A stretch of 64,000 nt of DNA. Source: an uncultured Oscillospiraceae bacterium (GTDB taxonomy: Bacteria > Bacillota > Clostridia > Oscillospirales > Oscillospiraceae). How positions within the stretch are numbered: the first letter of the stretch is position 1; every line of letters starts with the position of its first letter. Positions 46,600 through 54,927 of this stretch are shown piece by piece. The notes below the pieces were generated by a model. The model was not told the origin of the DNA. It ran no database searches and was given only the letters and a program-made list of their open reading frames with translations. Where the stretch lies: contig CAKUGQ010000012.1 of the NCBI GenBank assembly GCA_934654755.1, positions 7,074 to 71,073 on the forward strand. The letters are read 5' to 3'. Made by a program: the position numbers and the translations under genes.

Positions 46600-46623
46600 C
46601 GGGGTGCTGGACTCAGCACCCCG
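46600..46623 (+). terminator. Hairpin between the Asp23 gene and nusB
   Basis: Nine-pair stem CGGGGTGCT/AGCACCCCG, loop GGACTC, followed by AATTTCC. The T run is weak, so it may only reduce read-through into nusB. Confidence 0.6.
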
Positions 46624-46651
46624 AATTTCCGTGTACGAGAGGAGAAAAACT

Positions 46652-47107
46652 ATGACACGCTCGAATGCCCGAGAGCTGGCGGTCCATCTGATCTACGAGC
46701 TGGACTACACCGGAGAGCTGCCCGAGGAGGCTATTGCCACGCGCCTGGATAAAGAGGTTTATGCCGATCTGGCGGGGGAGAACGAGGTCTATGCCGAACG
46801 CCCCAGCAAAAAGCAGCTTGCCTATATTCAAAACTGCGTATCGGGTGTGTTTATACATCAGCAGACGCTTGACGAAGCCATTGCCAAAAACGCAATTGGC
46901 TGGGGCGTTCACCGCATTTCGCGCCTGACGAAGGCCGCGCTGCGGCTTGCAATGTATGAGATTCTCTACGTAGAGGACGTACCGACTGCCGTCGCCATCA
47001 ACGAGTGCGTTGAGCTGACGCGCAGATATGAGGACGATTCCGTTGTCTCATTCGTAAACGGTGTGCTCGGCAGCTTCGCCCGTAGCCTGACGGAGGCGGC
47101 GCGATGA
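46652..47107 (+). CDS. nusB: Transcription antitermination factor NusB
   Basis: 151 residues, all-helical NusB fold: ARELAVHLIYELDY near the start and RLTKAALRLAMYEILY ... PTAVAINECVELTRRY (about 91-125). Binds boxA RNA with S10 in rRNA antitermination. GAGAGGAG precedes the ATG. The four-base overlap with the next gene implies one transcript with the TsaD-like gene, xseA, xseB and ispA. Confidence 0.95.
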   Translation: MTRSNARELAVHLIYELDYTGELPEEAIATRLDKEVYADLAGENEVYAERPSKKQLAYIQNCVSGVFIHQQTLDEAIAKNAIGWGVHRISRLTKAALRLAMYEILYVEDVPTAVAINECVELTRRYEDDSVVSFVNGVLGSFARSLTEAAR

Positions 47108-48027
47108 CTGTCCTTGCGTTTGATACGAGCAATTACACAACCTCCGTTGCCGTATTTGACGGTGCGGTGGGGCATAACGAGTCGCGCCTGCTCGATGTTG
47201 CGCCCGGCGCGCTGGGCCTTCGTCAGAGCGACGCGCTGTTTTCCCATGTGAAACGCCTGCCGGAGCTGACCGACAGGCTTTTTTCCGTTCTGGGGCAGGT
47301 TGCGGTCGATGCCATCGGTGTGAGCACACGCCCGCGTGCGATCGAAGGCTCATATATGCCCTGTTTTCTGGCAGGAGAGAGCCAGGCAAGGACACTTGGC
47401 AGCATTCTTGGCGTTCCTGTGTATCCCTTTTCGCATCAGCAGGGGCACATCGCTGCGTCCGTATGGTCGGCCGGCCGTCCGGAATTACTGGACAGGCCGC
47501 ACCTGGCGTGGCACCTTTCCGGTGGTACGACTGAGCTTTTGTATGTTACACCGGAGGGATGCAGCGTGCACGCCGAGCGCATCGGCGGTACGACGGATAT
47601 TTCTGCCGGACAGCTTATCGACCGTACCGGCCAACTCCTGGGGCTTCCGTTTCCTTCGGGAAAGGCGTTGGATGCGCTCAGTCGAAGTGCAAAAAAAGAG
47701 GATTTCTTTCGCGTAAAAGTTCAGGACATGTTTTTTTCTCTTTCAGGAGTTGAAAACAAAGTCCACGCGTATCCGCAAAATGAACCGGCGGAGGTTGCAG
47801 GGTATGCGCTTCGCTGCGTGATCGGTGCGATCGTCACGGCCACAAAGCAGGCGCTTTCAGAGTATCCCGGTTGTGAGGTTGTGTTTGCGGGCGGCGTATC
47901 GTCCAACTCGCTGCTGCGCGAGTGCGTCTGTGCACTTCCGGCGGTGTTCTGCGAGCCGCGTTTTTCCACGGATAATGCACTCGGTACGGCGATTTTGGCA
48001 TGGAGGGCGCATTATGCAGATTCTTGA
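47104..48027 (+). CDS. TsaD/Kae1-like (peptidase M22 family) paralogue
   Basis: 307 residues, ASKHA ATPase fold. FDTSNYTTSVAV at the start, an HxxxH metal-site-like SHQQGH (about 115), HLSGGTTELLYV (about 139-150), and STDNALGTAILAW near the end correspond to TsaD motifs. It is shorter and more divergent than the usual TsaD that makes t6A in tRNA, so this may be a second, specialised paralogue; the true tsaD may lie elsewhere. Its place between nusB and xseA is recurrent in Clostridia. Substrate unknown. Confidence 0.8.
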   Translation: MTVLAFDTSNYTTSVAVFDGAVGHNESRLLDVAPGALGLRQSDALFSHVKRLPELTDRLFSVLGQVAVDAIGVSTRPRAIEGSYMPCFLAGESQARTLGSILGVPVYPFSHQQGHIAASVWSAGRPELLDRPHLAWHLSGGTTELLYVTPEGCSVHAERIGGTTDISAGQLIDRTGQLLGLPFPSGKALDALSRSAKKEDFFRVKVQDMFFSLSGVENKVHAYPQNEPAEVAGYALRCVIGAIVTATKQALSEYPGCEVVFAGGVSSNSLLRECVCALPAVFCEPRFSTDNALGTAILAWRAHYADS

Positions 48028-49231
48028 AGTCAGCCAGCTCAATGAATACCTGAGACTGCGCTTTGAAGAGGACGAGTTTCTCGGAAACATCCTTGTGCGC
48101 GGTGAGGTCAGCAACTATAAGCTCTATCCCTCGGGACATCACTATTTTTCGATCAAGGACGCCGGTGGCTCGCTGCGCTGCGTGATGTTCAAAGGAAACG
48201 CTCTTCGCCTGCGTTTCCGTCCGGAAAACGGGATGAAGGTGATTGCCGAAGGGCGTGTGAGCGTTTTTCCACGCGACGGTGTCTATCAGCTCTATTGCAC
48301 AGATCTGACGCCGGATGGTGTAGGAGACCTTCACGTTGCCTTTGAGCAGCTCAAGATCGCGCTGGAGCGCGAAGGACTGTTTGACCGGAGCCGCAAGCTT
48401 GCGCTGCCGCATTTTCCGCATACCATCGCGCTTATTACGTCTCCTGCGGGCGCCGCATTACATGATATGCTGCGTATTTTGCGAAAGCGTTACCCACTTT
48501 GTGAGGTGAAGCTGCTTGGCGTACGCGTGCAGGGTACGGAGGCACCTGCCGAAATTGCCGGAGCAATCCGTTACGCCAACCGTTACCGCGTGGCAGATCT
48601 GATTATTACCGGCCGAGGCGGCGGTTCGATGGAGGACCTTTGGGCTTTTAACGACGAGCGCGTTGCGCGTGCCATCGCCGATTCACAGATTCCTGTGATC
48701 TCCGCCGTCGGCCATGAGCCGGACTTTTCCATTTCCGATTTTGTAGCGGATCTTCGCGCGGCAACGCCGTCGAACGCCGCCGAGCTGGCCGTACCGGATC
48801 AGGCGGAGCTGCGAGCGGCGCTTGCCCAGACGAACGGTCGGCTCTGCACGCTGGTGTCACGCATTCTGAAGCAGGACAGGCTGATGCTGGAAAAGCTGCG
48901 CGACAGACCGTGCATGAAAAGCCCCGTTCACTACATCGATGACCGCCGGCAGCAGCTCGACCGTATGCAGGAGCGCCTGAGTGCGGCAGCCGACCGCTGC
49001 GTTCGGCTGAAACGTCAGCGGTTTACGGGTTTGACCGCCAAGCTTGACGCCATGAGTCCTCTGAAGGTTCTCTCGCGCGGCTACAGCTTTGCACAGGATG
49101 CACAGGACAGACCTGTGACGAGCGTCCGCCGGCTCTTGCCGGGCGACCGGTTGACTATTCACTTTGCCGACGGCTCTGCCGCGGCACAGATACAGGAGGT
49201 TTCAGATGAAACAGGATTCCATCACCTTTGA
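48014..49231 (+). CDS. xseA: Exodeoxyribonuclease VII large subunit
   Basis: 405 residues. N-terminal OB domain (LVRGEVSNYKLYPSGHHYFS, about 28-47), then the catalytic domain with ITSPAGAALHDML (about 143-155), GRGGGSMEDLWAFND (about 201-215) and the GHEPDFSISDFVADLRAATP stretch (about 234-253), followed by a coiled coil. Degrades single-stranded DNA with XseB. ATG at 48014 follows TGGAGGG inside the end of the previous gene. Confidence 0.95.
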   Translation: MQILEVSQLNEYLRLRFEEDEFLGNILVRGEVSNYKLYPSGHHYFSIKDAGGSLRCVMFKGNALRLRFRPENGMKVIAEGRVSVFPRDGVYQLYCTDLTPDGVGDLHVAFEQLKIALEREGLFDRSRKLALPHFPHTIALITSPAGAALHDMLRILRKRYPLCEVKLLGVRVQGTEAPAEIAGAIRYANRYRVADLIITGRGGGSMEDLWAFNDERVARAIADSQIPVISAVGHEPDFSISDFVADLRAATPSNAAELAVPDQAELRAALAQTNGRLCTLVSRILKQDRLMLEKLRDRPCMKSPVHYIDDRRQQLDRMQERLSAAADRCVRLKRQRFTGLTAKLDAMSPLKVLSRGYSFAQDAQDRPVTSVRRLLPGDRLTIHFADGSAAAQIQEVSDETGFHHL

Positions 49232-49448
49232 GCAGTCACTTGCGCGGCTTGATGAAATCGTGCGGCGCATGGAACGCGGCGAGGTGCCGCTGGAAGAAGC
49301 ATTGAAGCTCTTTGAGGAGGGCACGACGCTGATTGCTTCGTGCAGCAAGCTGCTTGACGAGGCGGAGATGAAGGTCGTTCGCCTTTCAAAGGGTGCTGAC
49401 GGTACGCCGCAGGAAAGCGAGTTTACGGAGGAAAACGATGTTCAGTGA
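49206..49448 (+). CDS. xseB: Exodeoxyribonuclease VII small subunit
   Basis: 80 residues, a two-helix bundle with the family pattern FEQSLARLDEIVRRME (about 8-23) and VPLEEALKLFEEGTTLI. Forms the multi-copy stalk on XseA. Overlaps xseA by 26 bases and ispA by 11, with CAGGAGG before the ATG. Confidence 0.95.
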   Translation: MKQDSITFEQSLARLDEIVRRMERGEVPLEEALKLFEEGTTLIASCSKLLDEAEMKVVRLSKGADGTPQESEFTEENDVQ

Positions 49449-50301
49449 TATTTACCGTGCCTATGCCGAGCGGATTGAGCTCTATCTTTCTTCCTGTTTC
49501 CGCTATGAGGAGCCGCAGCATGAGCTTTTTGAAGCTATGCGTTACAGTCTGTTGGCGGGCGGCAAGCGTTTGCGTCCCGTTTTGACGCAGGCTTTCTGCG
49601 AGCTGTGCGGCGGCAGAGTCGAAGATGCGCTGCACTTTGCGGCAGCCGTTGAAATGATTCACACCTACAGTCTCATTCATGATGATCTGCCCTGCATGGA
49701 CAACGACGACCTGCGCCGGGGAAAACCGACGAATCATCGCGTTTTTGGCGAAGCGAAGGCAGTGCTTGCAGGAGACGCACTTCAGGCAGCCGCGTTCAGC
49801 GAGCTGGCAAAAGCAGAGCTTCCACCGAAGCGTGTTGCCTCAGCGCTGGCGGTGCTGTCGCGCTGCGCGGGTGAGCTGGGCATGGTCGGCGGGCAGATTC
49901 TCGACATCGACGCGGAATCGCGTCTTTGCACGGAGCAGGAGGTGCTTGATATTCAGTCGCGCAAGACGGGTGCGCTCTTTGAAGCCGCCTGTGTGCTCGG
50001 CGTGATTGCTGCCGGCGGCGAGGCGCGTGAAAGAACCGCCGCCGCGCAGTACGCTGCCGCGATGGGACTGGCATTCCAGATCGAGGACGACGTGCTTGAC
50101 GTAGTCGGAGATGCCGGTAAGCTCGGAAAGGCCACCGGAATGGACGGAAATAAAAACACATTTGTCCGCCTTTATGGTGTGGAGGCCTGCCGCGAACGCA
50201 TCCGTGCGGAAACAAGACGTGCCGTTAAGGCACTTGCACCGTTCCAAAACGCCGAGTTTCTGACAGAGCTTGCCATGCGGCTTCAGAACCGGGATTTTTG
50301 A
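49438..50301 (+). CDS. ispA: Farnesyl/geranyl diphosphate synthase
   Basis: 287 residues, polyprenyl synthase fold. First aspartate-rich motif DDLPCMDNDD (about 81-90), GGKRLRPVL (about 40-48), second motif FQIEDDVLDV (about 214-223). The short-chain IspA group condenses IPP with DMAPP/GPP to FPP, feeding undecaprenyl and quinone-type lipids. xseA-xseB-ispA is the usual order; dxs, which often follows, is absent and sigK comes next. Confidence 0.95.
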   Translation: MFSDIYRAYAERIELYLSSCFRYEEPQHELFEAMRYSLLAGGKRLRPVLTQAFCELCGGRVEDALHFAAAVEMIHTYSLIHDDLPCMDNDDLRRGKPTNHRVFGEAKAVLAGDALQAAAFSELAKAELPPKRVASALAVLSRCAGELGMVGGQILDIDAESRLCTEQEVLDIQSRKTGALFEAACVLGVIAAGGEARERTAAAQYAAAMGLAFQIEDDVLDVVGDAGKLGKATGMDGNKNTFVRLYGVEACRERIRAETRRAVKALAPFQNAEFLTELAMRLQNRDF

Positions 50302-50361
50302 GCAAAAAATATCTGAATCAGGACTTGCCGCCCGCGAATAAACTTCTGCGGGGGTGGTCTT

Positions 50362-51048
50362 ATGCTTGGCGCAGCGGTTTGGCTCATGCTTGGCAGTATT
50401 CTGTATTCGCTGAAGCTGGCAAACGGCGGCGGCTCTTTTCCAAAGCCGCTGAGCGCAAAAGAGGAAAAGCACTATCTTGAGCTGGCCGCACAGGGCGATT
50501 TACAGGCTCGAAATATACTGGTCGAGCGTAATTTGCGCCTTGTGGCGCACATTATGAAAAAATACTATACGCAGACGGCAGACCAGGAGGATTTGATCTC
50601 CATCGGAACCATCGGATTAATCAAAGGTATTTCAACCTTTGACGCCGGTAAGGGTGCGCGGCTCGCAACCTATGCGGCCAGATGCGTGGAAAATGAAATC
50701 CTGATGTTTTTCCGTTCCAACCGGAAAAGTGCATCGGATGTTTCGCTGTCCGAGATGATCGAAACCGGAAAGGATGGCAACGCGCTGTCGTTGATGGATG
50801 TTCTCTGCTCCGATGAGGATCTGTTTGAACGTATGTCCGATCAGGAGATATACCGGAAGCTCTATCGGAAGATTGACGAATGCCTGACGCCGCGTGAGAG
50901 AAACATTATCACACTGCGTTACGGCATCGGAAACAGAAAACCTTTGACGCAGCGGCAGATTGCGGAGCAGTGCGGCATCAGCCGCAGCTATGTCAGCCGT
51001 ATCGAGAAAAAAGCGCTGCAAAAGCTGGAGCAGGCGCTGTCGGAATAA
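50362..51048 (+). CDS. sigK: RNA polymerase sporulation sigma factor SigK
   Basis: 228 residues. An N-terminal hydrophobic pro-region (MLGAAVWLMLGSILYSLKLA, 1-20) that would tether pro-sigma-K to membranes until cleavage by SpoIVFB, then PLSAKEEKHYLEL, region 2 (NLRLVAHIMKKYY, LISIGTIGLIKGI, ATYAARCVENEILM) and region 4 (RQIAEQCGISRSYVSRIEKK). These fit SigK better than SigE. The gene is intact, with no skin insertion. Late mother-cell genes are its targets. A G-rich site (GCGGGGGTGG) precedes the ATG. Confidence 0.88.
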   Translation: MLGAAVWLMLGSILYSLKLANGGGSFPKPLSAKEEKHYLELAAQGDLQARNILVERNLRLVAHIMKKYYTQTADQEDLISIGTIGLIKGISTFDAGKGARLATYAARCVENEILMFFRSNRKSASDVSLSEMIETGKDGNALSLMDVLCSDEDLFERMSDQEIYRKLYRKIDECLTPRERNIITLRYGIGNRKPLTQRQIAEQCGISRSYVSRIEKKALQKLEQALSE

Positions 51049-51065
51049 AGATAGAAGGGGATAGA

Positions 51066-51629
51066 ATGTACCTCAGAAACGCATGGAAGCACTTCTGCAC
51101 GATCACAAAGCATCGCTGGCGTGTGCGCAGCGATTGCTTTAAGGTCGGCCTAATCCGTCAGGGACTGACACACGACCTGTCGAAATACTCCTGGGCGGAA
51201 TTCCGTACCGGCGTACTTTATTATCAGGGAACGCGAAGCCCAAACTCCCGCGAACGCGAAGTGGTCGGCTATTCAACCGCATGGATGCACCATAAGGGCA
51301 GAAACAGGCATCACTTTGAGTACTGGACAGACCTGAATTTGCAAATGCGTTGCAACGCTCCCGTGCCGATGCCGCGGCGCTATCTGGTGGAGATGGTCAT
51401 GGATCGAATTGCCGCCTGCAAGACGTACAACGGTGCAAGCTATACGGATGCCGATCCGTTGAACTATTTTCTCAAATCCAGTGAGTCAAAAGGCGACTCG
51501 CTCATCCATGCGCAGACAAAGCGCGAGCTGACCTGCCTTCTGACCATGCTGCGCGACAGTGGGGAGGCAGAGACCTTCCGCTTTATCCGCGAGGTTGTGC
51601 TGAAGGGTCTTCCGTTTGCGGCGGAATAA
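51066..51629 (+). CDS. DUF5662 family protein
   Basis: 187 residues, soluble, no signal. HDLSKYSWAEF (about 38-48) and WMHHKGRNRHHFEYW (about 72-86) give a cluster of His and Asp residues like that of the DUF5662 family, suggesting a metal-binding helical hydrolase-type fold. Function not known to me. AGAAGGGG lies just before the ATG at 51066; the gene begins 17 bases after sigK, so it may belong to the sporulation regulon by co-transcription. Confidence 0.75.
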   Translation: MYLRNAWKHFCTITKHRWRVRSDCFKVGLIRQGLTHDLSKYSWAEFRTGVLYYQGTRSPNSREREVVGYSTAWMHHKGRNRHHFEYWTDLNLQMRCNAPVPMPRRYLVEMVMDRIAACKTYNGASYTDADPLNYFLKSSESKGDSLIHAQTKRELTCLLTMLRDSGEAETFRFIREVVLKGLPFAAE

Positions 51630-51681
51630 GTGCAAAAGCGTCCGTTTTCGCCGGAGAGATGTAAATATATTGCGAAAATGC

Positions 51682-51710
51682 TTGCTTTTTGCCTGTTCTA
51701 ACGTTATAAT
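51682..51710 (+). promoter_or_regulatory. Sigma-A promoter of uridine phosphorylase
   Basis: TTGCTT (51682-51687), 17-base spacer, perfect TATAAT (51705-51710), 24 bases before the ATG. Confidence 0.87.
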
Positions 51711-51734
51711 ACGAAACCGAAGGAGGGCTCGGCC

Positions 51735-52502
51735 ATGCATCAATTAGAAAAACAATATCATATCCGCTGCGTTCCGGGAGATGTCGGCCGTTACTGCCTG
51801 CTGCCCGGTGATCCCGGACGCTGCGAGGCCATTGCTGCGCTTTTTGATTCGCCCGTACATATTGGGCAGAACCGGGAGTATAATATCTATACCGGTACGC
51901 TTCTCGGCGAAAAGGTCAGCGTTTGCTCCACCGGAATCGGCGGCCCGTCAGCATCCATTGCCATGGAGGAGCTGCACAACATCGGAGCGGATACCTTTAT
52001 CCGTGTGGGCACCTGCGGCGGGATCGATCTGGAGGTTCAATCCGGCGATATCGTAGTTGCAACCGGCGCCGTGCGTTTTGAGCATACTTCGCTGGAGTAT
52101 GCACCCATTGAATACCCCGCAGTTGCCGATTTCGACATTGCATTGGCACTTCGCAGCGCCGCACAGGCGATGGGTAAGCGTGTGCATACCGGTGTTGTCC
52201 AGTGCAAGGACGCATTTTACGGGCAGCACAGTCCGGAGAGAATGCCCGTATCGTATGAGCTCCTGCAAAAATGGGAGGCATGGAAACGACTTGGGGTCAA
52301 AGCCTCGGAGATGGAATCCGCTGCGCTGTTTGTTGTCGCCAACGCACTCGGCGTGCGCTGCGGTTCATGCTTCCATGTCGTATGGAATCAGGAGCGGGAA
52401 AAAGCAGGCTTGGATCAGGCTATGAGCGAGGATACCTCAGCCGCCGTTCGCGTCGGTGTAGAGGCAATGAAGCGTCTGATTGTGCAGGATCGCGAAAAAT
52501 AG
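51735..52502 (+). CDS. udp: Uridine phosphorylase
   Basis: 255 residues, NP-I nucleoside phosphorylase family. Phosphate-binding LLPGDPGRCE (about 22-31), IRVGTCGGID (about 96-105) and the family signature KASEMESAALFVVANALGVR (about 190-209). Cleaves uridine (perhaps other pyrimidine nucleosides) with phosphate to ribose-1-phosphate and base. GAAGGAGGG precedes the ATG. It has its own promoter and no pathway neighbours here. Confidence 0.88.
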   Translation: MHQLEKQYHIRCVPGDVGRYCLLPGDPGRCEAIAALFDSPVHIGQNREYNIYTGTLLGEKVSVCSTGIGGPSASIAMEELHNIGADTFIRVGTCGGIDLEVQSGDIVVATGAVRFEHTSLEYAPIEYPAVADFDIALALRSAAQAMGKRVHTGVVQCKDAFYGQHSPERMPVSYELLQKWEAWKRLGVKASEMESAALFVVANALGVRCGSCFHVVWNQEREKAGLDQAMSEDTSAAVRVGVEAMKRLIVQDREK

Positions 52503-52562
52503 CGGAACAAATTGCGCTTTTGCGCGTCCGATAGAGAAAACGGAACGGAGGTGTCCGGTATT

Positions 52563-52889
52563 ATGCATCGACATTGGTGGTTTGTATGGGTGAAGGTTGG
52601 CGTTTTGGCGCTGGTGCTTTTTCTGGGGTTTTCGTTTTGCTTCCGTAAGGTGAACGCGCTTGTCGCCCCTTACCTGATCCATGACCCGCAGCCGACGCAA
52701 AGCACATCGGAGAGCGGCTCGTCGGGGGAGGGAGAGGACATTATTTCCAAGGTTACGGATCTGATGAGCAAGGTGTTCAAGGCGGATGTGGATCTTGAAA
52801 ATCTGATTTTCGACTATGCCAACGAGTATGCACACAATATGATCGACCAGTCCTACGCTGAACGGACTGTCGAGGATTCTTTGAGATAA
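52563..52889 (+). CDS. Small single-pass membrane protein, unknown function
   Basis: 108 residues. Basic-aromatic start MHRHWWFVWVK, one membrane helix (VGVLALVLFLGFSFCF, about 12-27), then a Ser/Gly/Glu-rich linker and a helical C-terminus. No recognised family. GGAGG at 52545-52549 is 13 bases before the ATG at 52563; a GTG at 52551 is too close to it. It may follow udp on the same transcript. The stop is 51 bases before the tRNA fragment that marks the mobile segment. Confidence 0.65.
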   Translation: MHRHWWFVWVKVGVLALVLFLGFSFCFRKVNALVAPYLIHDPQPTQSTSESGSSGEGEDIISKVTDLMSKVFKADVDLENLIFDYANEYAHNMIDQSYAERTVEDSLR

Positions 52890-52906
52890 CTATATTGATA
52901 TTGGAT

Positions 52907-52938
52907 ATGCCCTGACTGTATCTTTGCGGTCGGGGCAT
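52907..52938 (+). terminator. Probable terminator before the mobile segment
   Basis: Ten-pair stem ATGCCCTGAC/GTCGGGGCAT (one T-G pair) around a 12-base loop, followed by TTGTTC. It directly abuts the tRNA fragment. Confidence 0.6.
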
Positions 52939-52940
52939 TT

Positions 52941-52972
52941 GTTCAGGAGTTCGAATCTCCTGCGGGTCACCA
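52941..52972 (+). other. Orphan 3' end of a tRNA, likely attachment-site remnant
   Basis: Contains a perfect T arm (AGGAG, loop TTCGAAT, CTCCT), the acceptor 3' strand GCGGGTC, discriminator A and an encoded CCA. No matching 5' acceptor, D arm or anticodon arm exists upstream, so it is not a complete gene. tRNA 3' ends are the usual integration sites of tyrosine recombinases, and the integrase gene begins 77 bases away. The parent tRNA is not identifiable from this part. Confidence 0.8.
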
Positions 52973-52973
52973 C

Positions 52974-53010
52974 AAAACACCTCAAAATCGGAAAATTTTG
53001 AGGTGTTTTT
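52974..53010. terminator. Bidirectional terminator next to the integrase
   Basis: Perfect 15-pair stem AAAACACCTCAAAAT/ATTTTGAGGTGTTTT, loop CGGAAA. T-rich on both strands (TTTTCTTTGC to the right, TTTTGTGG to the left), so it can end the integrase transcript and anything entering from the left. Confidence 0.9.
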
Positions 53011-53048
53011 CTTTGCTTTTTCGGCTTTTTTGAACGGAAAACTTTAAC

Positions 53049-54173
53049 CTAAATTTCACGTGTCTGTAATTTGTCTGTAACCGTGACCCTTTGCGCTTCT
53101 CTGATAACCTCGTCGGCGTCGAGATGCGTATAGACCTCGACGGTGGTACTGTAGTCTGCGTGGCCGAGAATTTTCTGCAAAATCTCGGGCTTTACATTGG
53201 ACTGGACGGCCAGAGTTGTGAATGTGTGACGACAATTATAAGGCGTCACTCCTTCAATTCCGACGGCGTTCATCAGCTCTTTCCAATCGCGTTTGGCGTA
53301 GTTCGAGTATGTGTGATTGCCGCTGTATGCGTCGATCAGGCGCTTTGCTCCGGACGAAACGGCGCTTTCCCTGAGCTTTGAATAGGCGTCAAAGCCAATA
53401 GGGCTTACGGGGATTACGCGGTTTCTTCCCGCTTCTGTTTTTGATCCGGAAATGAAATAGTTCTCGTAGCAGTTTTCTGTCGGAACCGAAAACAGCTCAT
53501 TCGGGCGGCAGCCTGTCCCGAGTAGGATCATTGCAATCTGCGCCGCCGGATGTCCGGACGTTCGGATTGCTTCAATCTGCTCACTTGTAAACGGCTGCCT
53601 GGTCGTCTTTTGCTTTGCGACGATTGTCACGAACTGTGCATAATTTGTATGCGTGATCTCCTCGCGCATCGCCCATTTCGAGAGCTGCCCGAAAAGCGGC
53701 ACAACCTTTTCACAACTGGATTTCGACAGCCCCTTTTCCTCCATGGCGGTGATCACCGCCTGAAAGTCTGATGTTCGTAGCTTACGAAACGCTATTTCGT
53801 GGAGAGCTGAGCAGTGCTTGAACGCTAGCGTATAGCCCTCTACGCCTTTCCCGGATATTTCTCTGCTGTGTTCCGGGAGCCATTTTGCGTATACGTCGGA
53901 AAATGTCATGTTCAGCATTTCGTCCGTCCGAAGCTCACGCACGCTCTCAAGCGCCTTTTCCGCTTCAAATCTTGTGGCGAAGAGGCCAATATACACGCCG
54001 TTTTTCTGTGCTTCCCACGGCTTGGCGCGGTTTCCGGACTTTTTACAGATGGTTCCCATGCCGTTTGCGCGTTTTTTGCGCTTCCTCGGCTGGGCTACGG
54101 TCTGCTTTTTCCCGCAGTAAGGACAGAAAAGAGCATCCTCCGGGATGCTCTTTTTGCATTTCAGACATTCCAT
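53049..54173 (-). CDS. int: Tyrosine recombinase/integrase with N-terminal zinc ribbon
   Basis: 374 residues. An unusual N-terminal zinc ribbon (CLKCKKS ... CPYCGKK, 3-22), a basic linker, an AP2-like arm-binding part (about 48-75), an SAM-like core-binding domain (about 88-185) and the catalytic domain. Catalytic residues: Arg223 (GTGCRPNEL), Lys245, Arg315 in YNCRHTF, His338 in LGHAD and nucleophile Tyr348. The first His of the HxxR box is Tyr312. The ATG at 54173 follows AGGGGG; a longer start at 54227 is less likely. It probably excised and inserted the surrounding element at a tRNA. Confidence 0.92.
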   Translation of the reverse strand: MECLKCKKSIPEDALFCPYCGKKQTVAQPRKRKKRANGMGTICKKSGNRAKPWEAQKNGVYIGLFATRFEAEKALESVRELRTDEMLNMTFSDVYAKWLPEHSREISGKGVEGYTLAFKHCSALHEIAFRKLRTSDFQAVITAMEEKGLSKSSCEKVVPLFGQLSKWAMREEITHTNYAQFVTIVAKQKTTRQPFTSEQIEAIRTSGHPAAQIAMILLGTGCRPNELFSVPTENCYENYFISGSKTEAGRNRVIPVSPIGFDAYSKLRESAVSSGAKRLIDAYSGNHTYSNYAKRDWKELMNAVGIEGVTPYNCRHTFTTLAVQSNVKPEILQKILGHADYSTTVEVYTHLDADEVIREAQRVTVTDKLQTREI

Positions 54174-54186
54174 ATTCAAAAACCCC

Positions 54187-54639
54187 CTATCTCTGAACCC
54201 ACCCGATATTTGGGTGCGTGACGTCAATGATCAGCCAGAGGATAAAGGCTGCGACAAGAAGCGTGAGAATGATGGACAGGATCAGCGTCGCGCGGCGCTC
54301 CCTGTGCAGCAGCATATTATAATGCGCCTCCTGCTGACGAGCCCGGCGTTCGTGGATTTGCCGCTCCTGATCCAGAAGCTCCTGCTGGTATTTGATATAT
54401 TCCTCCGGCGAGTAGCCTTGAGGAATGAGCGCCGAGGGGGAAGATTCGTATTTTACGGCGCTTGCGATCTTCTGCAGCATCGCTGCCGACGGCTCGACCT
54501 TCCGTTTGAAGATCCGCATAATGGTTGTTTGCGACACGCCGCAGGCATCGGCGACGCTTTGATAGGACAGATGCAGCGAAAGCCGCTTTTCCTCCAATTC
54601 GGCGAGAAGAACGCCAAGATCAACGTTTGAAAGGTCCAT
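54187..54639 (-). CDS. Membrane-anchored HTH (Xre-like) protein
   Basis: 150 residues. N-terminal helix-turn-helix (about 20-55, QSVADACGVSQTTIMRIFKR), a charged helical stalk likely to form a coiled coil (about 80-117, EEYIKYQQELLDQERQIHE), and one C-terminal membrane helix (LILSIILTLLVAAFILWLII, about 118-137). The combination puts a DNA-binding domain at the inner face of the membrane. A strong AGGAGG precedes the ATG. It lies 13 bases before the integrase start, so both are probably co-transcribed. Function unknown; similar proteins occur near integrases in clostridial elements. Confidence 0.8.
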   Translation of the reverse strand: MDLSNVDLGVLLAELEEKRLSLHLSYQSVADACGVSQTTIMRIFKRKVEPSAAMLQKIASAVKYESSPSALIPQGYSPEEYIKYQQELLDQERQIHERRARQQEAHYNMLLHRERRATLILSIILTLLVAAFILWLIIDVTHPNIGWVQR

Positions 54640-54927
54640 AAAACCCCCCTCCTGACTTAAAAAAACGCATTTTGCGGCGAAAAAGACGCGAAAACGGTGG
54701 AACTGGCTATTTACACCATGGCGGTATATGGACTATGCTGGAAGCGCCGAGGGGCACAGAGCCAACGGCAAAGACGCTTTATCCTGCGCTTGCCCGGTCG
54801 TTCGGTGGCACGGCGGCCGGGCAAACACAACAGAAAAACGCGGCGTGTCATTTTATTCAAAATTATACTATGATAATAACACGTCTTTCGGCGAATTTCA
54901 ACAATTATTTTACGGGAGGAAGAAAAA

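Noticed and set aside
50362..51048. Skin-type element interrupting sigK
   Set aside because: The sigK frame is continuous through regions 2 and 4, and no recombinase gene lies in or beside it.
52897..52972. Complete tRNA gene ending in the CCA at 52972
   Set aside because: No 5' strand can pair with the acceptor GCGGGTC and no D or anticodon arm is present; only the 3' end is there.
54790..54824. Eight-base-pair inverted repeat as a terminator between the HTH gene and the small gene
   Set aside because: There is no T run on either strand and the loop is long (19 bases).
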